This document shows, one piece after another, positions 7,602-16,302 of a DNA stretch of 64,000 nucleotides. Where the stretch lies: NCBI RefSeq assembly GCF_006715145.1, contig NZ_VFMR01000001.1:1984001-2048000 (forward strand), in the 5' to 3' direction. A program made the position numbers and the translations under genes. How positions within the stretch are numbered: position 1 is the first letter of the stretch; each line of letters opens with the position of its first letter. Origin of the DNA: Microbacterium sp. SLBN-146. GTDB taxonomy: Bacteria > Actinomycetota > Actinomycetes > Actinomycetales > Microbacteriaceae. The notes under the pieces were generated by a model. The model saw only the letters and a list, made by a program, of their open reading frames with translations. It made no database searches and had not been told where the DNA came from.

Positions 7602-9287
7602 ATGCCCGACGGCCGATCGTCGCGGTCTCGGTATCGTCGCATTCTTCGATTCGCCGCGCGCTATCTCGTCGAGGCGTGGTGGTTCGAACTCACGCTGCCG
7701 CGATTCGGTTTTGCCCGATTGGCGGCGCGTGGCCGATCGCGCCGCATGCAGCGCCTCGCCGAGAACTTCCACGCCCTCGCCGTCGAACTCGGCGGCCTCA
7801 TGATCAAGGTCGGACAGTTCCTCTCTTCGCGTCTGGACGTCCTGCCGCCCGAGATCACGAAAGAGCTGGAGGGACTCCAGGACGAGGTTCCCCCCGTCGA
7901 TTTCGCTGAGATCCGCGCACTCGCCGAGCGTGAGCTGGCGGTACCCCTCGACCGCGCGTACGCCTTCGTCGACCCGGTGCCGCTCGCCGCGGCATCCCTC
8001 GGTCAGGCGCACCGCGCGCGGCTCGCCCCCACGGATGCCGAGGACGTGGGCTTCGTCGAGGTCGTGGTGAAGGTGCAGCGTCCGGGGATCGACGAGATCG
8101 TCGCCGTCGACCTCGCGGCCCTCCGTCGTGTCTCGCGCTGGCTCAGTCGTGTGCGGCTCGTGTCGGACCATGTCGACGCCCCCGCTCTCGTCGAAGAGTT
8201 CGCCCTCACGAGTCTCGACGAGATCGACTACCTCCACGAGGCTGCGAACGCCGAACGCTTCGCGGCGGACTTCGCCGACGATCCTCGTGTCGCCGTTCCC
8301 GACGTCGTGTGGGAGCGGACGACTCGACGCGTCCTGACGCTCGCCGATGTGACGGCCATCAAGATCAACGATGTCGAGGGGCTCCGCGCGGCCGGGATCG
8401 ACCCGAACGAGGTGGCGACGGACTTCGCCGCCGTCATGTTCGACCAGCTCTTCGTCAACGGCTACTTCCACGCCGATCCGCACCCCGGGAACATCTTCGT
8501 CACGCCGCTCGAAGGAGCCGCGCGTGCGTGGCGGTTCACCTTCATCGACTTCGGGATGATGGGAACCGTCCCCGACCGGCTGCGCTCGGGGCTGCGGAAG
8601 GTGCTCATCGCGGTGGCCGCGCGCGACGGGAGGGCCCTCGTCGCCAGCATCGGCGATGTCGGAGTACTCCTTCCGTCGGCCGACACGGCGGAACTCGAGC
8701 GCGCGATGATCCAGCTCTTCGCCCGTTTCGGAGGAATGGGCTTCGCGGAGCTCGCCGAGGTCGATCCCCGTGAGTTCCGTGACTTCGCCGTCGAGTTCGG
8801 CGATGTCGTGCGATCGCTGCCGTTCCAGCTCCCCGAGAACTTCCTCCTGATCGTGCGGGCGATGTCGCTCACGTCGGGGATGTGCAGTTCACTCAACCCC
8901 GCTTTCAACATCTGGGATGCCGTCGAGCCGTACGCGGGTCGGCTGCTGCGGGACGAACGCGGGAACATCGTGAGCGACGTCGCGCAGCGCGTCGTGTCGG
9001 CCGCAGGTCTCGTCGCGCGCCTGCCGCAACGGATCGATGACACGCTCACCCGGCTGGAGGACGGTCGGCTCGCGGTCGATACGCCGAAGCTCGACCGACG
9101 GATCGGGGCGCTCGAGCGCGCGGGCCGCAGGGTCGTCTCGGCGATCCTCTTCGGCGCCCTCCTCGTCGCGGGGGCCGTGTTGCGCTCGGCCGACGAGGTG
9201 TTCGGGACGGTGCTCATGGTCTCGTCGATCCTGCCGCTCGTCCACGCGCTCTTCGCCGGTTGGTTCGCGCGCCGCGTCGGGCGTTGA
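7602..9287 (+). CDS. ABC1/AarF (UbiB) family atypical kinase
   Basis: A 561-residue protein-kinase-like ATPase. The family motifs are present: KxGQ form (MIKVGQFLSSRLDVLP), the Ala-rich nucleotide loop (AAASLGQAHRARL), VVKVQRPGIDEIVAVDL with the ATP-site Lys, the catalytic loop HADPHPGNIFV and the metal-site FIDFGMMG. The C terminus has two hydrophobic helices (VVSAILFGALLVAGAVL; VLMVSSILPLVHALFAGWF), which anchor such proteins in the membrane. UbiB/COQ8 members act in quinone biosynthesis or lipid handling; Actinobacteria make menaquinone, so the role here is open. The start at 7602 is chosen for its AAGGAG site; an earlier in-frame start at 7536 has none. Confidence 0.9.
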   Translation: MPDGRSSRSRYRRILRFAARYLVEAWWFELTLPRFGFARLAARGRSRRMQRLAENFHALAVELGGLMIKVGQFLSSRLDVLPPEITKELEGLQDEVPPVDFAEIRALAERELAVPLDRAYAFVDPVPLAAASLGQAHRARLAPTDAEDVGFVEVVVKVQRPGIDEIVAVDLAALRRVSRWLSRVRLVSDHVDAPALVEEFALTSLDEIDYLHEAANAERFAADFADDPRVAVPDVVWERTTRRVLTLADVTAIKINDVEGLRAAGIDPNEVATDFAAVMFDQLFVNGYFHADPHPGNIFVTPLEGAARAWRFTFIDFGMMGTVPDRLRSGLRKVLIAVAARDGRALVASIGDVGVLLPSADTAELERAMIQLFARFGGMGFAELAEVDPREFRDFAVEFGDVVRSLPFQLPENFLLIVRAMSLTSGMCSSLNPAFNIWDAVEPYAGRLLRDERGNIVSDVAQRVVSAAGLVARLPQRIDDTLTRLEDGRLAVDTPKLDRRIGALERAGRRVVSAILFGALLVAGAVLRSADEVFGTVLMVSSILPLVHALFAGWFARRVGR

Positions 9288-9359
9288 GGATCGATACCGC
9301 ACAGCGCTCCGGCCGCAGATATCGAGCCGTTTCATAGGAACTCTCGGCTAGCGTCGATC

Positions 9360-9458
9360 CCACAAGGGGAGTACTCCCAACAGCGGCGGCGTCGTCAATA
9401 CGGACACGGAATCGTGTCCCGGCCCGCAGACCCGGCAGCGGGTGGAGGAGACCTTGGC
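9360..9458 (+). ncRNA. Probable yybP-ykoY (manganese) riboswitch
   Basis: The leader upstream of the gene at 9502 carries the conserved pieces of the yybP-ykoY aptamer in order. AAGGGGAGTA (9364-9373) is one side of P1 and the metal-site loop. GGCGTCGTCAATACGGACAC (9388-9407) is followed by a GGACAC/GTGTCC stem (9402-9407 with 9414-9419) and CCCGGCC. A small CCCG/CGGG stem follows near 9431-9442, and GAGACCTTGG closes P1 (CAAGG 9363-9367 pairs with CCTTG 9452-9456). The class senses Mn2+ and usually controls TerC, MntP or P-type ATPase genes. Identification is by recall of the consensus, not by a covariance search. Confidence 0.72.
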
Positions 9459-9501
9459 GTCACCCCACGCCCGCGTCTCTCGACTCTCTCTGGAGGACCC
9501 C

Positions 9502-10338
9502 ATGAGCAAGCTCAACCGACTCTTCGATCTCGCATCGAAGGCCCTCGACAAGGGCGATAAGCGTTCCGGCTCCGCCGGGTCCGGCACCGATTGGCGCGGC
9601 ATGGTCCGGAGCGCGACCGACGCTCTGTCGGGCGACAGCCGGCGCGACTCCCCGGCCCCCGCGACGTCACCGCGCCCGGCGACGGGGCTCACGCCCCCCG
9701 CTTCGAACCCTCCGACGGCGGGTTCCGGCAGCCGGGCGAACCTCACACCGCCCTCGGCGTTCGAGGTCTCTCCGGCTGATCGCGCTGCGATCGCCCGCTA
9801 CGACTACCTGCTCCAGACGGCGGATCCCCACCAGGTCGAGATGATCCATCGCGACGCGTTCGAGCGGCTGACGCCGGAGCAGCGGGCGCTCGTGGAGCGT
9901 CGCATGCAGACGGAGCTCCCTCCGCACGAGCGTCCCCGCTCGGCGTCGGCGAGCGATCTCGCCCGCGCGGCGGGCCGCACCGAGGCGACGAGCCCCGGGC
10001 GGATGCGCGGTCTGCTCTCGCGTGCGGGCAGGGCCGGGGCCGTCGTGGGCGCCGGGGGCGCCGTCGTCGGTGTGCTGGGCGCCGTGGCCGGGGGTGCGAT
10101 CCTCTCGAGTGTCGCGGGGCCTCTGCTCGAGCAGGCGGCCGGCTGGGGCGTCGACTTCGACACGCTCGCCGCGGGCGTCGACGTCGAGTCGATCGCCGGT
10201 GACGCGCTGGGCGGCGTCGGCGACGCCGTCGGAGGCATCGGCGAGACGGTCGGCGGTGTCGGCGAGCAGGTCGGCAGCTGGGGAGAGCAGCTCGGCGGAT
10301 TCGAGATCCCCGGACTCGGAGACTTCTTCGGCCGTTGA
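9502..10338 (+). CDS. Protein of unknown function downstream of a riboswitch-like leader
   Basis: A 278-residue protein. The N-terminal ~20 residues form an amphipathic helix (MSKLNRLFDLASKALDKGDK), then comes a Ser/Pro/Thr-rich linker and a compact helical segment (ADRAAIARYDYLLQTADPHQ, then FERLTPEQRALVERRM). A Gly/Ala-rich hydrophobic stretch that could insert in a membrane follows (GAVVGAGGAVVGVLGAVAGG). The tail repeats G-x-x-GD/E-x-V-GG (VGDAVGGIGETVGGVGEQVG). I recognise no catalytic motif. The start ATG at 9502 has a TGGAGG site, 43 bases after the riboswitch-like element. If that element senses manganese, this protein would belong to metal homeostasis; that is inference from context only. 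Confidence 0.75.
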   Translation: MSKLNRLFDLASKALDKGDKRSGSAGSGTDWRGMVRSATDALSGDSRRDSPAPATSPRPATGLTPPASNPPTAGSGSRANLTPPSAFEVSPADRAAIARYDYLLQTADPHQVEMIHRDAFERLTPEQRALVERRMQTELPPHERPRSASASDLARAAGRTEATSPGRMRGLLSRAGRAGAVVGAGGAVVGVLGAVAGGAILSSVAGPLLEQAAGWGVDFDTLAAGVDVESIAGDALGGVGDAVGGIGETVGGVGEQVGSWGEQLGGFEIPGLGDFFGR

Positions 10339-10395
10339 CCTGCGCGTCGTGTCGCCTGCCTGCGCGACCGACGTCCGGCGCGCTAGCGTGGACGC

Positions 10396-12075
10396 GTGAT
10401 TGCGCCGGTAGACCCCACGTCCACGTCCGCATGGAGCGAGCTCACGGCCGCTCGGGACTCGTTCCACCCCGATCTGCGCGGCTGGTTCGCGTCCGACCCC
10501 GATCGGGTGGGGCGCATGACCCACACGCTCGGCGATCTGCACGTCGATCTGTCGAAGAACCTCGTCACCGACGAGATCCTCGCCTCGCTCGTCGCGCTGG
10601 CCGACGAGACGGGTGTCGCGGCGCGCTATGCCGACATGATCTCGGGATCGCACATCAACACCAGCGAGGACCGCGCGGTGCTCCACACGGCGTTGCGCCG
10701 ACCGGCGGGGGTGGCCCCTGAGCTCGTCGTGGACGACCAGCACATCGACCGCGACGTGCACGAGGTCCTCGACGCGCTCTCCGCCTTCGCAGAGCGGGTG
10801 CGGTCCGGCCAGTGGCGGGGTGTCACGGGCAAGAAGGTCACGCACGTCGTCAACATCGGCATCGGCGGGTCGGACCTCGGACCCGTCATGGTCTACGAGG
10901 CCCTCAAGCCGTACGCGGATGCCGGCATCCACGCCCGCTTCGTCTCGAACATCGACCCGACCGACATCGCGCACAAGACCGCAGACCTCGACCCCGAGAC
11001 GACCCTGTTCATCGTCGCCTCCAAGACGTTCACGACCCTGGAGACCCTCACCAACGCGCGTCTCGCGCGGGAGTGGCTGTGGGCGCGATTGTCCGAATCC
11101 GGGGCCATCGGCGACGATGACGACTCTCGCACGGGAGCGGTCGCCCACCACTTCGTGGCGGTCTCGACGGCGCTCGACAAGGTCGCCGCCTTCGGCATCG
11201 ACCCCGCGAACGCGTTCGGGTTCTGGGACTGGGTCGGGGGACGCTACTCCGTGGACTCCGCGATCGGGCTGTCGCTCGCGATCACGCTCGGCCCCGACGC
11301 CTTCCGCGAGCTGCTGCACGGGTTCCACATCGTCGACGAGCACGTGGCATCCACGCCCCTCGAGCGCAATGTGCCGGTCCTCATGGGACTCCTCAACGTC
11401 TGGTACGTCAACTTCCTCGGGGCGCAGACGCACGCCGTCCTGCCGTACGCGCAGCTGCTGCACCGCTTCCCGGCCTACCTGCAGCAGCTCACGATGGAGT
11501 CCAACGGCAAGTCGGTGCGATGGGACGGCTCGGCCGTGACGACCGAGACGGGCGAAGTGTTCTGGGGTGAGCCCGGAACGAACGGCCAGCACGCGTTCTA
11601 CCAACTCATCCACCAGGGCACGCGACTCATCCCCGCCGACTTCATCGCCTTCGCGACGCCCGTGTACCCCCTCGAAGACGGCGGACGCGACGTGCACGGG
11701 CTGTTCCTGGCCAACTTCCTCGCCCAGACGAAGGCGCTCGCCTTCGGGAAGACCGCCGAGGAGGTCGAGGCCGAAGGAACGACCGGCGCCCTCGTCGCGG
11801 CGCGCACCTTCCCCGGCAACCGTCCGACGACATCGATCTTCGGACCCGCGCTCACCCCCTCTGTCCTCGGGCAGCTCATCGCGCTGTACGAACACATCAC
11901 GTTCACGCAGGGCACGATCTGGGGCATCAACTCGTTCGATCAGTGGGGCGTCGAGCTCGGCAAGCAGCTCGCCCTCCAGATCGCCCCCGCGATCGAGGGC
12001 GACGCTGACGCGGTGGCCTCGCAGGATGCCTCGACCCGCGCCCTCCTGGACTACTACCGCACCCACCGGGACTGA
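10396..12075 (+). CDS. pgi: Glucose-6-phosphate isomerase
   Basis: A 559-residue cytoplasmic enzyme converting glucose 6-phosphate to fructose 6-phosphate in glycolysis and gluconeogenesis. Full length and all family blocks are present: [55 protein letters not shown] (signature 1), MESNGKSV (site block), [19 protein letters not shown] and [18 protein letters not shown] (signature 2). The catalytic Glu is in the [12 protein letters not shown] block and the His in the next helix region. It starts with GTG at 10396, just after the unknown protein gene ends at 10338, and stands alone. Confidence 0.97.
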   Translation: MIAPVDPTSTSAWSELTAARDSFHPDLRGWFASDPDRVGRMTHTLGDLHVDLSKNLVTDEILASLVALADETGVAARYADMISGSHINTSEDRAVLHTALRRPAGVAPELVVDDQHIDRDVHEVLDALSAFAERVRSGQWRGVTGKKVTHVVNIGIGGSDLGPVMVYEALKPYADAGIHARFVSNIDPTDIAHKTADLDPETTLFIVASKTFTTLETLTNARLAREWLWARLSESGAIGDDDDSRTGAVAHHFVAVSTALDKVAAFGIDPANAFGFWDWVGGRYSVDSAIGLSLAITLGPDAFRELLHGFHIVDEHVASTPLERNVPVLMGLLNVWYVNFLGAQTHAVLPYAQLLHRFPAYLQQLTMESNGKSVRWDGSAVTTETGEVFWGEPGTNGQHAFYQLIHQGTRLIPADFIAFATPVYPLEDGGRDVHGLFLANFLAQTKALAFGKTAEEVEAEGTTGALVAARTFPGNRPTTSIFGPALTPSVLGQLIALYEHITFTQGTIWGINSFDQWGVELGKQLALQIAPAIEGDADAVASQDASTRALLDYYRTHRD

Positions 12076-12113
12076 CGCTTGCGCGAGCGCCCACGTCGCG
12101 GAATACTCGCGGC

Positions 12114-12464
12114 GTGGGCGACATCATCGTCGTACGGCCGAGATCGGCGCTGGCGCGTCGGATCGAGTGCGAGCGCGTGCACGACGGCAGCGTCGAGGCG
12201 CGTGAGAGCACGGCGGAGATCGGCGGCGTGGCGCTGCGCGTGACGCAGGTCCTGAATCTGTCGCAGGTGGCGTCGAAGTACATCGCCGAGACGGAGAAGA
12301 ACCTGCGAGAGGTGTTCGAGCGTGCCGAGCGCTCCGACGCCGTGATCGTCTACGACGAGGCAGACGAGCTGTTCGGCTCACGCGCATCGGGGGATGCCGC
12401 CCCCTGCGTGCGGCTGTCAGCGGCGGACTTCGCCACGGTCCTGCGCGCGCGTCTCACGCCCTGA
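12114..12464 (+). CDS. Orphan half of an AAA+ ATPase module
   Basis: A 116-residue reading frame whose residues ~52-92 (ASKYIAETEKNLREVFERA, then AVIVYDEADELFGSR) match the second part of a classical AAA+ domain. The pore-loop/helix region and a full Walker B (VIVYDEADELFG) are there, but no Walker A is present and no sensor or lid follows. The first ~50 residues (MGDIIVVRPRSALARRIECE...) do not resemble an ATP-binding site. The last 48 bases overlap the convergent membrane-protein gene. It is either a decayed ATPase remnant or a small protein derived from one. It starts with GTG at 12114; the ribosome site is weak. Confidence 0.5.
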   Translation: MGDIIVVRPRSALARRIECERVHDGSVEARESTAEIGGVALRVTQVLNLSQVASKYIAETEKNLREVFERAERSDAVIVYDEADELFGSRASGDAAPCVRLSAADFATVLRARLTP

Positions 12465-13034
12465 CGGCGGCTCCGGCCGGTCCTGCAGCTTCGTCCACCA
12501 CAGGAGCAGCAGCGCGCCGACGGCGCCTGCCCACAACCACGACGCGACCCCGCCTGCCGCGCCCGCGAGGAAAAGACCGCTCGCGACGGCGAAGACCCAC
12601 GTGAGAACGGATGCCAGTACCGTCACGACCGCGGCGAGCGTCGCCGCGACCGGCGCTCGGCGGAAGACGTCGACACCACGGAGTGCACCCCGGCGTCCCC
12701 GCGCCGCAGCGGGGAGCACGCACGCCGCCGCGACGGCGACGAGGGGAAGCGCGAGCGGCACGAGGATGCCCACGAGGATTCCGGCCACGAGGATCACCCC
12801 CGTCCAGGCGAGCACCGATCGCCACGCGACGGGGAGTCCCACGATGGCCGTGGTCGCTGCCGACGTCACCGCGATCTGCGCGAAGAGCGCGAGCGCGGAG
12901 ACCGCCACGGCTGCGATGAAGGCCGCAGACTCGGTCGTGCCGGTGCCCGGAAGCGCCGTGACCCCCTGCACAGCGGCACCCAGCAGGACGATGCCTACGA
13001 GTCCCATCCACGACCGTCGACGTCGGCGCGTCAT
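12417..13034 (-). CDS. Integral membrane protein of unknown function
   Basis: A 205-residue protein with five to six predicted membrane helices. They begin with SWMGLVGIVLLGAAVQGV and AAFIAAVAVSALALFAQI and continue through VLAWTGVILVAGILVGILV, further hydrophobic stretches, and LWAGAVGALLLLWW. The N terminus is basic (MTRRRRR) and the C-terminal tail polar (RPEPPSGRETRAQDR), suggesting both ends are cytoplasmic or that the N terminus is held inside. The ATG at 13034 overlaps the stop of the lipoprotein gene (ATGA). It is the third gene of the phosphoesterase operon. No known domain is recognised; its 3' end overlaps the AAA-like frame on the other strand. Confidence 0.75.
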   Translation of the reverse strand: MTRRRRRSWMGLVGIVLLGAAVQGVTALPGTGTTESAAFIAAVAVSALALFAQIAVTSAATTAIVGLPVAWRSVLAWTGVILVAGILVGILVPLALPLVAVAAACVLPAAARGRRGALRGVDVFRRAPVAATLAAVVTVLASVLTWVFAVASGLFLAGAAGGVASWLWAGAVGALLLLWWTKLQDRPEPPSGRETRAQDRGEVRR

Positions 13035-13372
13035 CGCCCCGCCATCGCCTTCTCGAGCACATCGTGGAGCGACCCGTCGTAGAGCGTCTCGTCTCCGACG
13101 ACGACGATGAGCGCATCGGGGGCGTCGGAGGTGGAGGTGATCCGGATCGTCGTGCCGTCGAGGGTGTCGCCCGCGCACGCGACGGTCCCATCGGTGTCCG
13201 TGCAGACGGGCGCCGTGCGGATGTCGACGCCCTCGTCGACGAGCACGTCGAATCCCGCGAAGCGCACTTCGGCGAGGCGGTCGCCTCCCACGGGCGCGAT
13301 CGCCTCGATCTGCGAGCATCCCGCCAGGAGCATCAGGATCACACTGAGGGATGCCACGGCCGCGCGCTTCAT
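13031..13372 (-). CDS. Small putative lipoprotein
   Basis: A 113-residue exported protein. The signal sequence MKRAAVASLSVILMLLAGCSQ ends in a good lipobox (LAGC, Cys19), so the mature protein should be lipid-anchored outside the membrane. The body has two further cysteines (APVCTDTDGTVACAG) that could form a disulfide, and mainly beta-type sequence. It overlaps the phosphoesterase gene before it and the membrane-protein gene after it by 4 bases each, which indicates tight co-expression and probably a shared envelope role. No family is recognised. Confidence 0.82.
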   Translation of the reverse strand: MKRAAVASLSVILMLLAGCSQIEAIAPVGGDRLAEVRFAGFDVLVDEGVDIRTAPVCTDTDGTVACAGDTLDGTTIRITSTSDAPDALIVVVGDETLYDGSLHDVLEKAMAGR

Positions 13373-15156
13373 CGGCGGTTCCTCTCTTCGTGGGCCAGGA
13401 TGCGGCCGCGCTCGGCGATGTGCTGCGCCTCGAGCGCGGCATCAGTGATCTGTTCGAGGTCGAACGGCGCCGGCAGCAGGAGCTCGGTGTTGCGATCGAG
13501 CGGAGATCCCCGGCGCATCGACGGAGACTCGGCCCAGTCGTTCGCGGCGAGCTCCCGTGCGCGCGACGCGAGGTCGATCGATCGGCCCGAGGATCCCGGC
13601 ACGGCGGGCGACGCGTGGTCGAGGACCGTCGTGAACAGCGACAGCGTTCCGTCGCGGTTGTCGACGATCTCGATCACCTGCTGCTGCTGCGGGAAATCGA
13701 TGCACGACGCCGTCGTGATCTCCCAGAATCCGCCCGTCGGCGACGTGTGGGCGAGGATCTGATTGAGGTGCGTGTGGCCGTTGAGCCACGCGACCGCGAC
13801 GGGATGCCGAAGGAGGAGATCGATGACGGCGTCGGCGTGGTGGAGCACGTCGTTCTGCCCCGGCCGCTGTGCCGTGTTCTCGAGGGTGAGGCTGTTGTGG
13901 TGGCTGAGGACGAGGACGAGCTTCTGCTCGGCCTCTGCCGCCGCGAGCTCCGCCTCGAGCCAGCGGAACTGCACGTCGGGGAGAGCGCCGTCCGGTCCCG
14001 CGACGGAATTGCACGTGTCGAGGCCCAGGACGCGCACGTAGGGACTGAGTTCGGCGCGCCACCAGGTCTCGCCGGTGTCGAGGTTCTGCTGTGTGAAACC
14101 GTGCCCCACGGGACCGGGTTCCCGCTCGGTGCGGAAGTGCTCAGCCATGAACTCGCGGTTCTCGAACAGACGCCGCTCGGGATTCGCCGTGACGCTGCGC
14201 ATGCCCGGTCGCCCGAACCCGAGCGCCAGTCCGAGGGTGTCGACGGCCTGCTGCACCGCACCGCCGCTCGACGCGTAGCCGTTGAGGGCGAGAGCGGCGG
14301 TGGCCTCGAGCGAGAACGACTTACGCCCTCCGACGGCGAGCGCGTGCAGTTGCGGCGTCAGGGTGAACGTCCCGAGGAGCAGCGTGTCGTGGTTGCCGTA
14401 GACGGCGTACCAGGGAGCGGGGAGGCCCGGCGAGGTGACGGGGTTCGCGATGGCGTCGGCGAGCAGTCCGCGGAGCCGGGGGAAGCCGTATTCACCGAAG
14501 GCGCCGCCCGTCGGATCGTCGGGGCGGTATGCCCACGTCGCCTCCGGCCAGGCCTGCACGCCCTGGAACACCCGTCCCGACGATGCGGGGTCGATCGCGA
14601 GCCCGTCCATGAGATCGATGTACCAGCGCAGTTCGAGATGCGAGTGCATGTCGGCGCTGTCGCCCGTCACGACGGCGGCGGCCATGGGCGCTCCCGTGAG
14701 CGGGCTGTAGCGAGCGTCCGAGAAGGCCTGCACCATCGCGGCGGTCGTGTGCGGGCTGAGGGGATCGTGCGGATGGAACGCCGATCCCCAGGCCGAATGG
14801 TCCTGCACGATCATGGGTTCGATCCGCCCCGGAGACTGCGCGTCGATGACGTGCAGGTCGGACAGGTGGCCGACGTACAGGAGCGACCGTCGCCTGGTGG
14901 TCCGCGTCGCGTCAGCCGTCCGTCGCAGGACGTCCAGGCGCGGGATATAGGGCTCGCCCGGCCCCGTCGTGAGGGTGCGGTAGCTGCCCGCGGAGACACC
15001 GCCGTGGAGGATCGTCTGCAGCAGCGTCGTGGGCACGGCTTCGGCGGTCGCCGCCGGGGGAATGGCCGCCGCGCGCAGGGCTTCGGCCGGGATGCCGAGG
15101 CTTGCCGCGACGAGGGCCGTGCGGGCGAGAAAGGCGCGCCGGGAGAGTCCGCTCAT
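13369..15156 (-). CDS. Tat-exported metallophosphoesterase (TIGR03767-like)
   Basis: A 595-residue calcineurin-like phosphoesterase. The N terminus SRRAFLARTALVAASLG is a twin-arginine signal. Metal-binding motifs in order: LLYVGHLSDLHVID (D-x-H), VVTGDSADMHSH (GD), WYAVYGNHDTLL (GNHD), LVLVLSHHNSL (H) and VAWLNGHTHLNQI (GHxH). Between them is an extended substrate domain (~residues 90-330). The family is common in Actinobacteria and is thought to hydrolyse a phosphomono- or diester outside the membrane; the substrate is not known. ATG at 15156 is chosen because it begins the Tat signal; the open frame extends to 15267. It is the first gene of a three-gene operon. Confidence 0.87.
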   Translation of the reverse strand: MSGLSRRAFLARTALVAASLGIPAEALRAAAIPPAATAEAVPTTLLQTILHGGVSAGSYRTLTTGPGEPYIPRLDVLRRTADATRTTRRRSLLYVGHLSDLHVIDAQSPGRIEPMIVQDHSAWGSAFHPHDPLSPHTTAAMVQAFSDARYSPLTGAPMAAAVVTGDSADMHSHLELRWYIDLMDGLAIDPASSGRVFQGVQAWPEATWAYRPDDPTGGAFGEYGFPRLRGLLADAIANPVTSPGLPAPWYAVYGNHDTLLLGTFTLTPQLHALAVGGRKSFSLEATAALALNGYASSGGAVQQAVDTLGLALGFGRPGMRSVTANPERRLFENREFMAEHFRTEREPGPVGHGFTQQNLDTGETWWRAELSPYVRVLGLDTCNSVAGPDGALPDVQFRWLEAELAAAEAEQKLVLVLSHHNSLTLENTAQRPGQNDVLHHADAVIDLLLRHPVAVAWLNGHTHLNQILAHTSPTGGFWEITTASCIDFPQQQQVIEIVDNRDGTLSLFTTVLDHASPAVPGSSGRSIDLASRARELAANDWAESPSMRRGSPLDRNTELLLPAPFDLEQITDAALEAQHIAERGRILAHEERNRR

Positions 15157-15314
15157 CGGTGCTTTCCAGTCGGGGGGACGACGAATCAGCCACATCATGG
15201 CAGGAGTGGATGCCGCGGGCCAACTCTCCTTCCGCCGGGTGTCCCGGGGGTCGCTCGCACCGTTCACTCAGGAGACGTGGACGGGTCGTCCAGGCGGCAT
15301 GGGGCACACTCGAT

Positions 15315-15344
15315 GGCTTGCGTCCGCACCCGAGGGCGCAAGCC
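15315..15344 (+). promoter_or_regulatory. Hairpin in the leader of the first transglycosylase gene
   Basis: Perfect 8-bp inverted repeat GGCTTGCG (15315-15322) / CGCAAGCC (15337-15344), extendable by an imperfect ACAC/GTGT pair, ending 9 bases before the GGAGG ribosome site at about 15353. It could be a small regulatory stem or part of a larger leader. No riboswitch class was recognised, and the c-di-AMP consensus found before many cell-wall hydrolases was not seen. Confidence 0.4.
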
Positions 15345-15368
15345 GTGTTCTTCGGAGGTTCCCCCGGC

Positions 15369-16277
15369 ATGCCCGCATCCGCTCGTCTTCGTTCCCTCGC
15401 CATCGGCGCGCTCTGCGCCGGCCTCGCCCTCGGTGCGATCACGGTCGGCGGTCTCACACGGACGGGCCCCGTCTCGGCTGCCGCCGCGGCATCCGTCGTC
15501 CCCACCTATGGAGCCGTCCCCGTCGCTTCTGGACCTGCTCCTTCGTCGCTTCGGGGTCCGCTCGATGCCGTCGTCGACGATGCGGATGCCGCGCTCGTCG
15601 AGGCCCGCGCCGCCCAGCGGGACGTCTCGGCGGTCACCGGCGCCGTCGCGCGGTCAGGGCTCGATCTGCCCCTCGACACCGCCATCGACACGACCGACCT
15701 CGAGCAGGCGATCTCACGCCTCGAGAACGCCGATCTCACCCCGGTCCTGATGCTGCCCGCCCTCAGCGCGGAGGCATCGGACGCGACGGACGCCGCGGCC
15801 CTGCGCACGGCCGTCGTGCGGACGGTCCTCGACACCGCGCTGCTCCAGCAGGCGGCGGAGGATGCCGCCGTCGAGGCTCAGCGCCAGGCGGAAGCCGCGG
15901 CAGCCGCCGCGCAGGCAGCCGCGGAAGCCGCCGCGCGGGCCGCCGCCGAAGCGCAGGCACGTGCGAACACGGTGGAGGGCGCTCAGGCCGTCGCGCAGAG
16001 CATGGCAGCCGAGCGTTACGGCTGGGGTGCCGACCAGTTCTCGTGCCTCGTCTCGCTGTGGAAGAAGGAGTCGGGGTGGAACTACCAGGCCTACAACGCG
16101 TCGAGCGGTGCCACCGGCATCCCTCAGGCTCTTCCGGGGAGCAAGATGGCGACGGCCGGTGCCGACTGGCAGACGAACGCGACGACCCAGATCGCATGGG
16201 GCCTGGACTACATCGACCGCGCCTACGGCACCCCGTGCGCCGCGTGGGGGCACTCGCAGGCGACCAACTGGTACTGA
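15369..16277 (+). CDS. Secreted transglycosylase-like protein
   Basis: A 302-residue exported protein. A signal sequence (LRSLAIGALCAGLALGAITV...) leads into a helical region and a long Ala/Gln/Glu coiled coil (QQAAEDAAVEAQRQAEAAAA, continuing to about residue 200). The C-terminal ~80 residues start YGWGADQFSCLVSLWKKESG and include YQAYNASSGATGIPQALPGS, a compact lysozyme-like fold with the catalytic Glu in KESGWN. It probably cleaves peptidoglycan, as Rpf/SLT-type proteins do. Very similar to the gene at 19525-20532, so a recent paralogue. ATG at 15369 has a GGAGG site; the longer open frame to 15102 has none. Confidence 0.85.
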   Translation: MPASARLRSLAIGALCAGLALGAITVGGLTRTGPVSAAAAASVVPTYGAVPVASGPAPSSLRGPLDAVVDDADAALVEARAAQRDVSAVTGAVARSGLDLPLDTAIDTTDLEQAISRLENADLTPVLMLPALSAEASDATDAAALRTAVVRTVLDTALLQQAAEDAAVEAQRQAEAAAAAAQAAAEAAARAAAEAQARANTVEGAQAVAQSMAAERYGWGADQFSCLVSLWKKESGWNYQAYNASSGATGIPQALPGSKMATAGADWQTNATTQIAWGLDYIDRAYGTPCAAWGHSQATNWY

Positions 16278-16302
16278 TCCGGATGCCGCGGCGGCACGCG
16301 CC

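Noticed and set aside
9667..12066. 799-codon minus-strand frame opposite pgi
   Set aside because: Antisense artefact; pgi is unmistakable on the plus strand.
15157..15368. c-di-AMP (ydaO) riboswitch before the transglycosylase genes
   Set aside because: The conserved aptamer pieces are absent in both leaders; only short stems are seen.
13351..15750. 800-codon plus-strand frame opposite the phosphoesterase
   Set aside because: Antisense artefact of GC bias; the minus-strand gene has Tat signal and all metal motifs.
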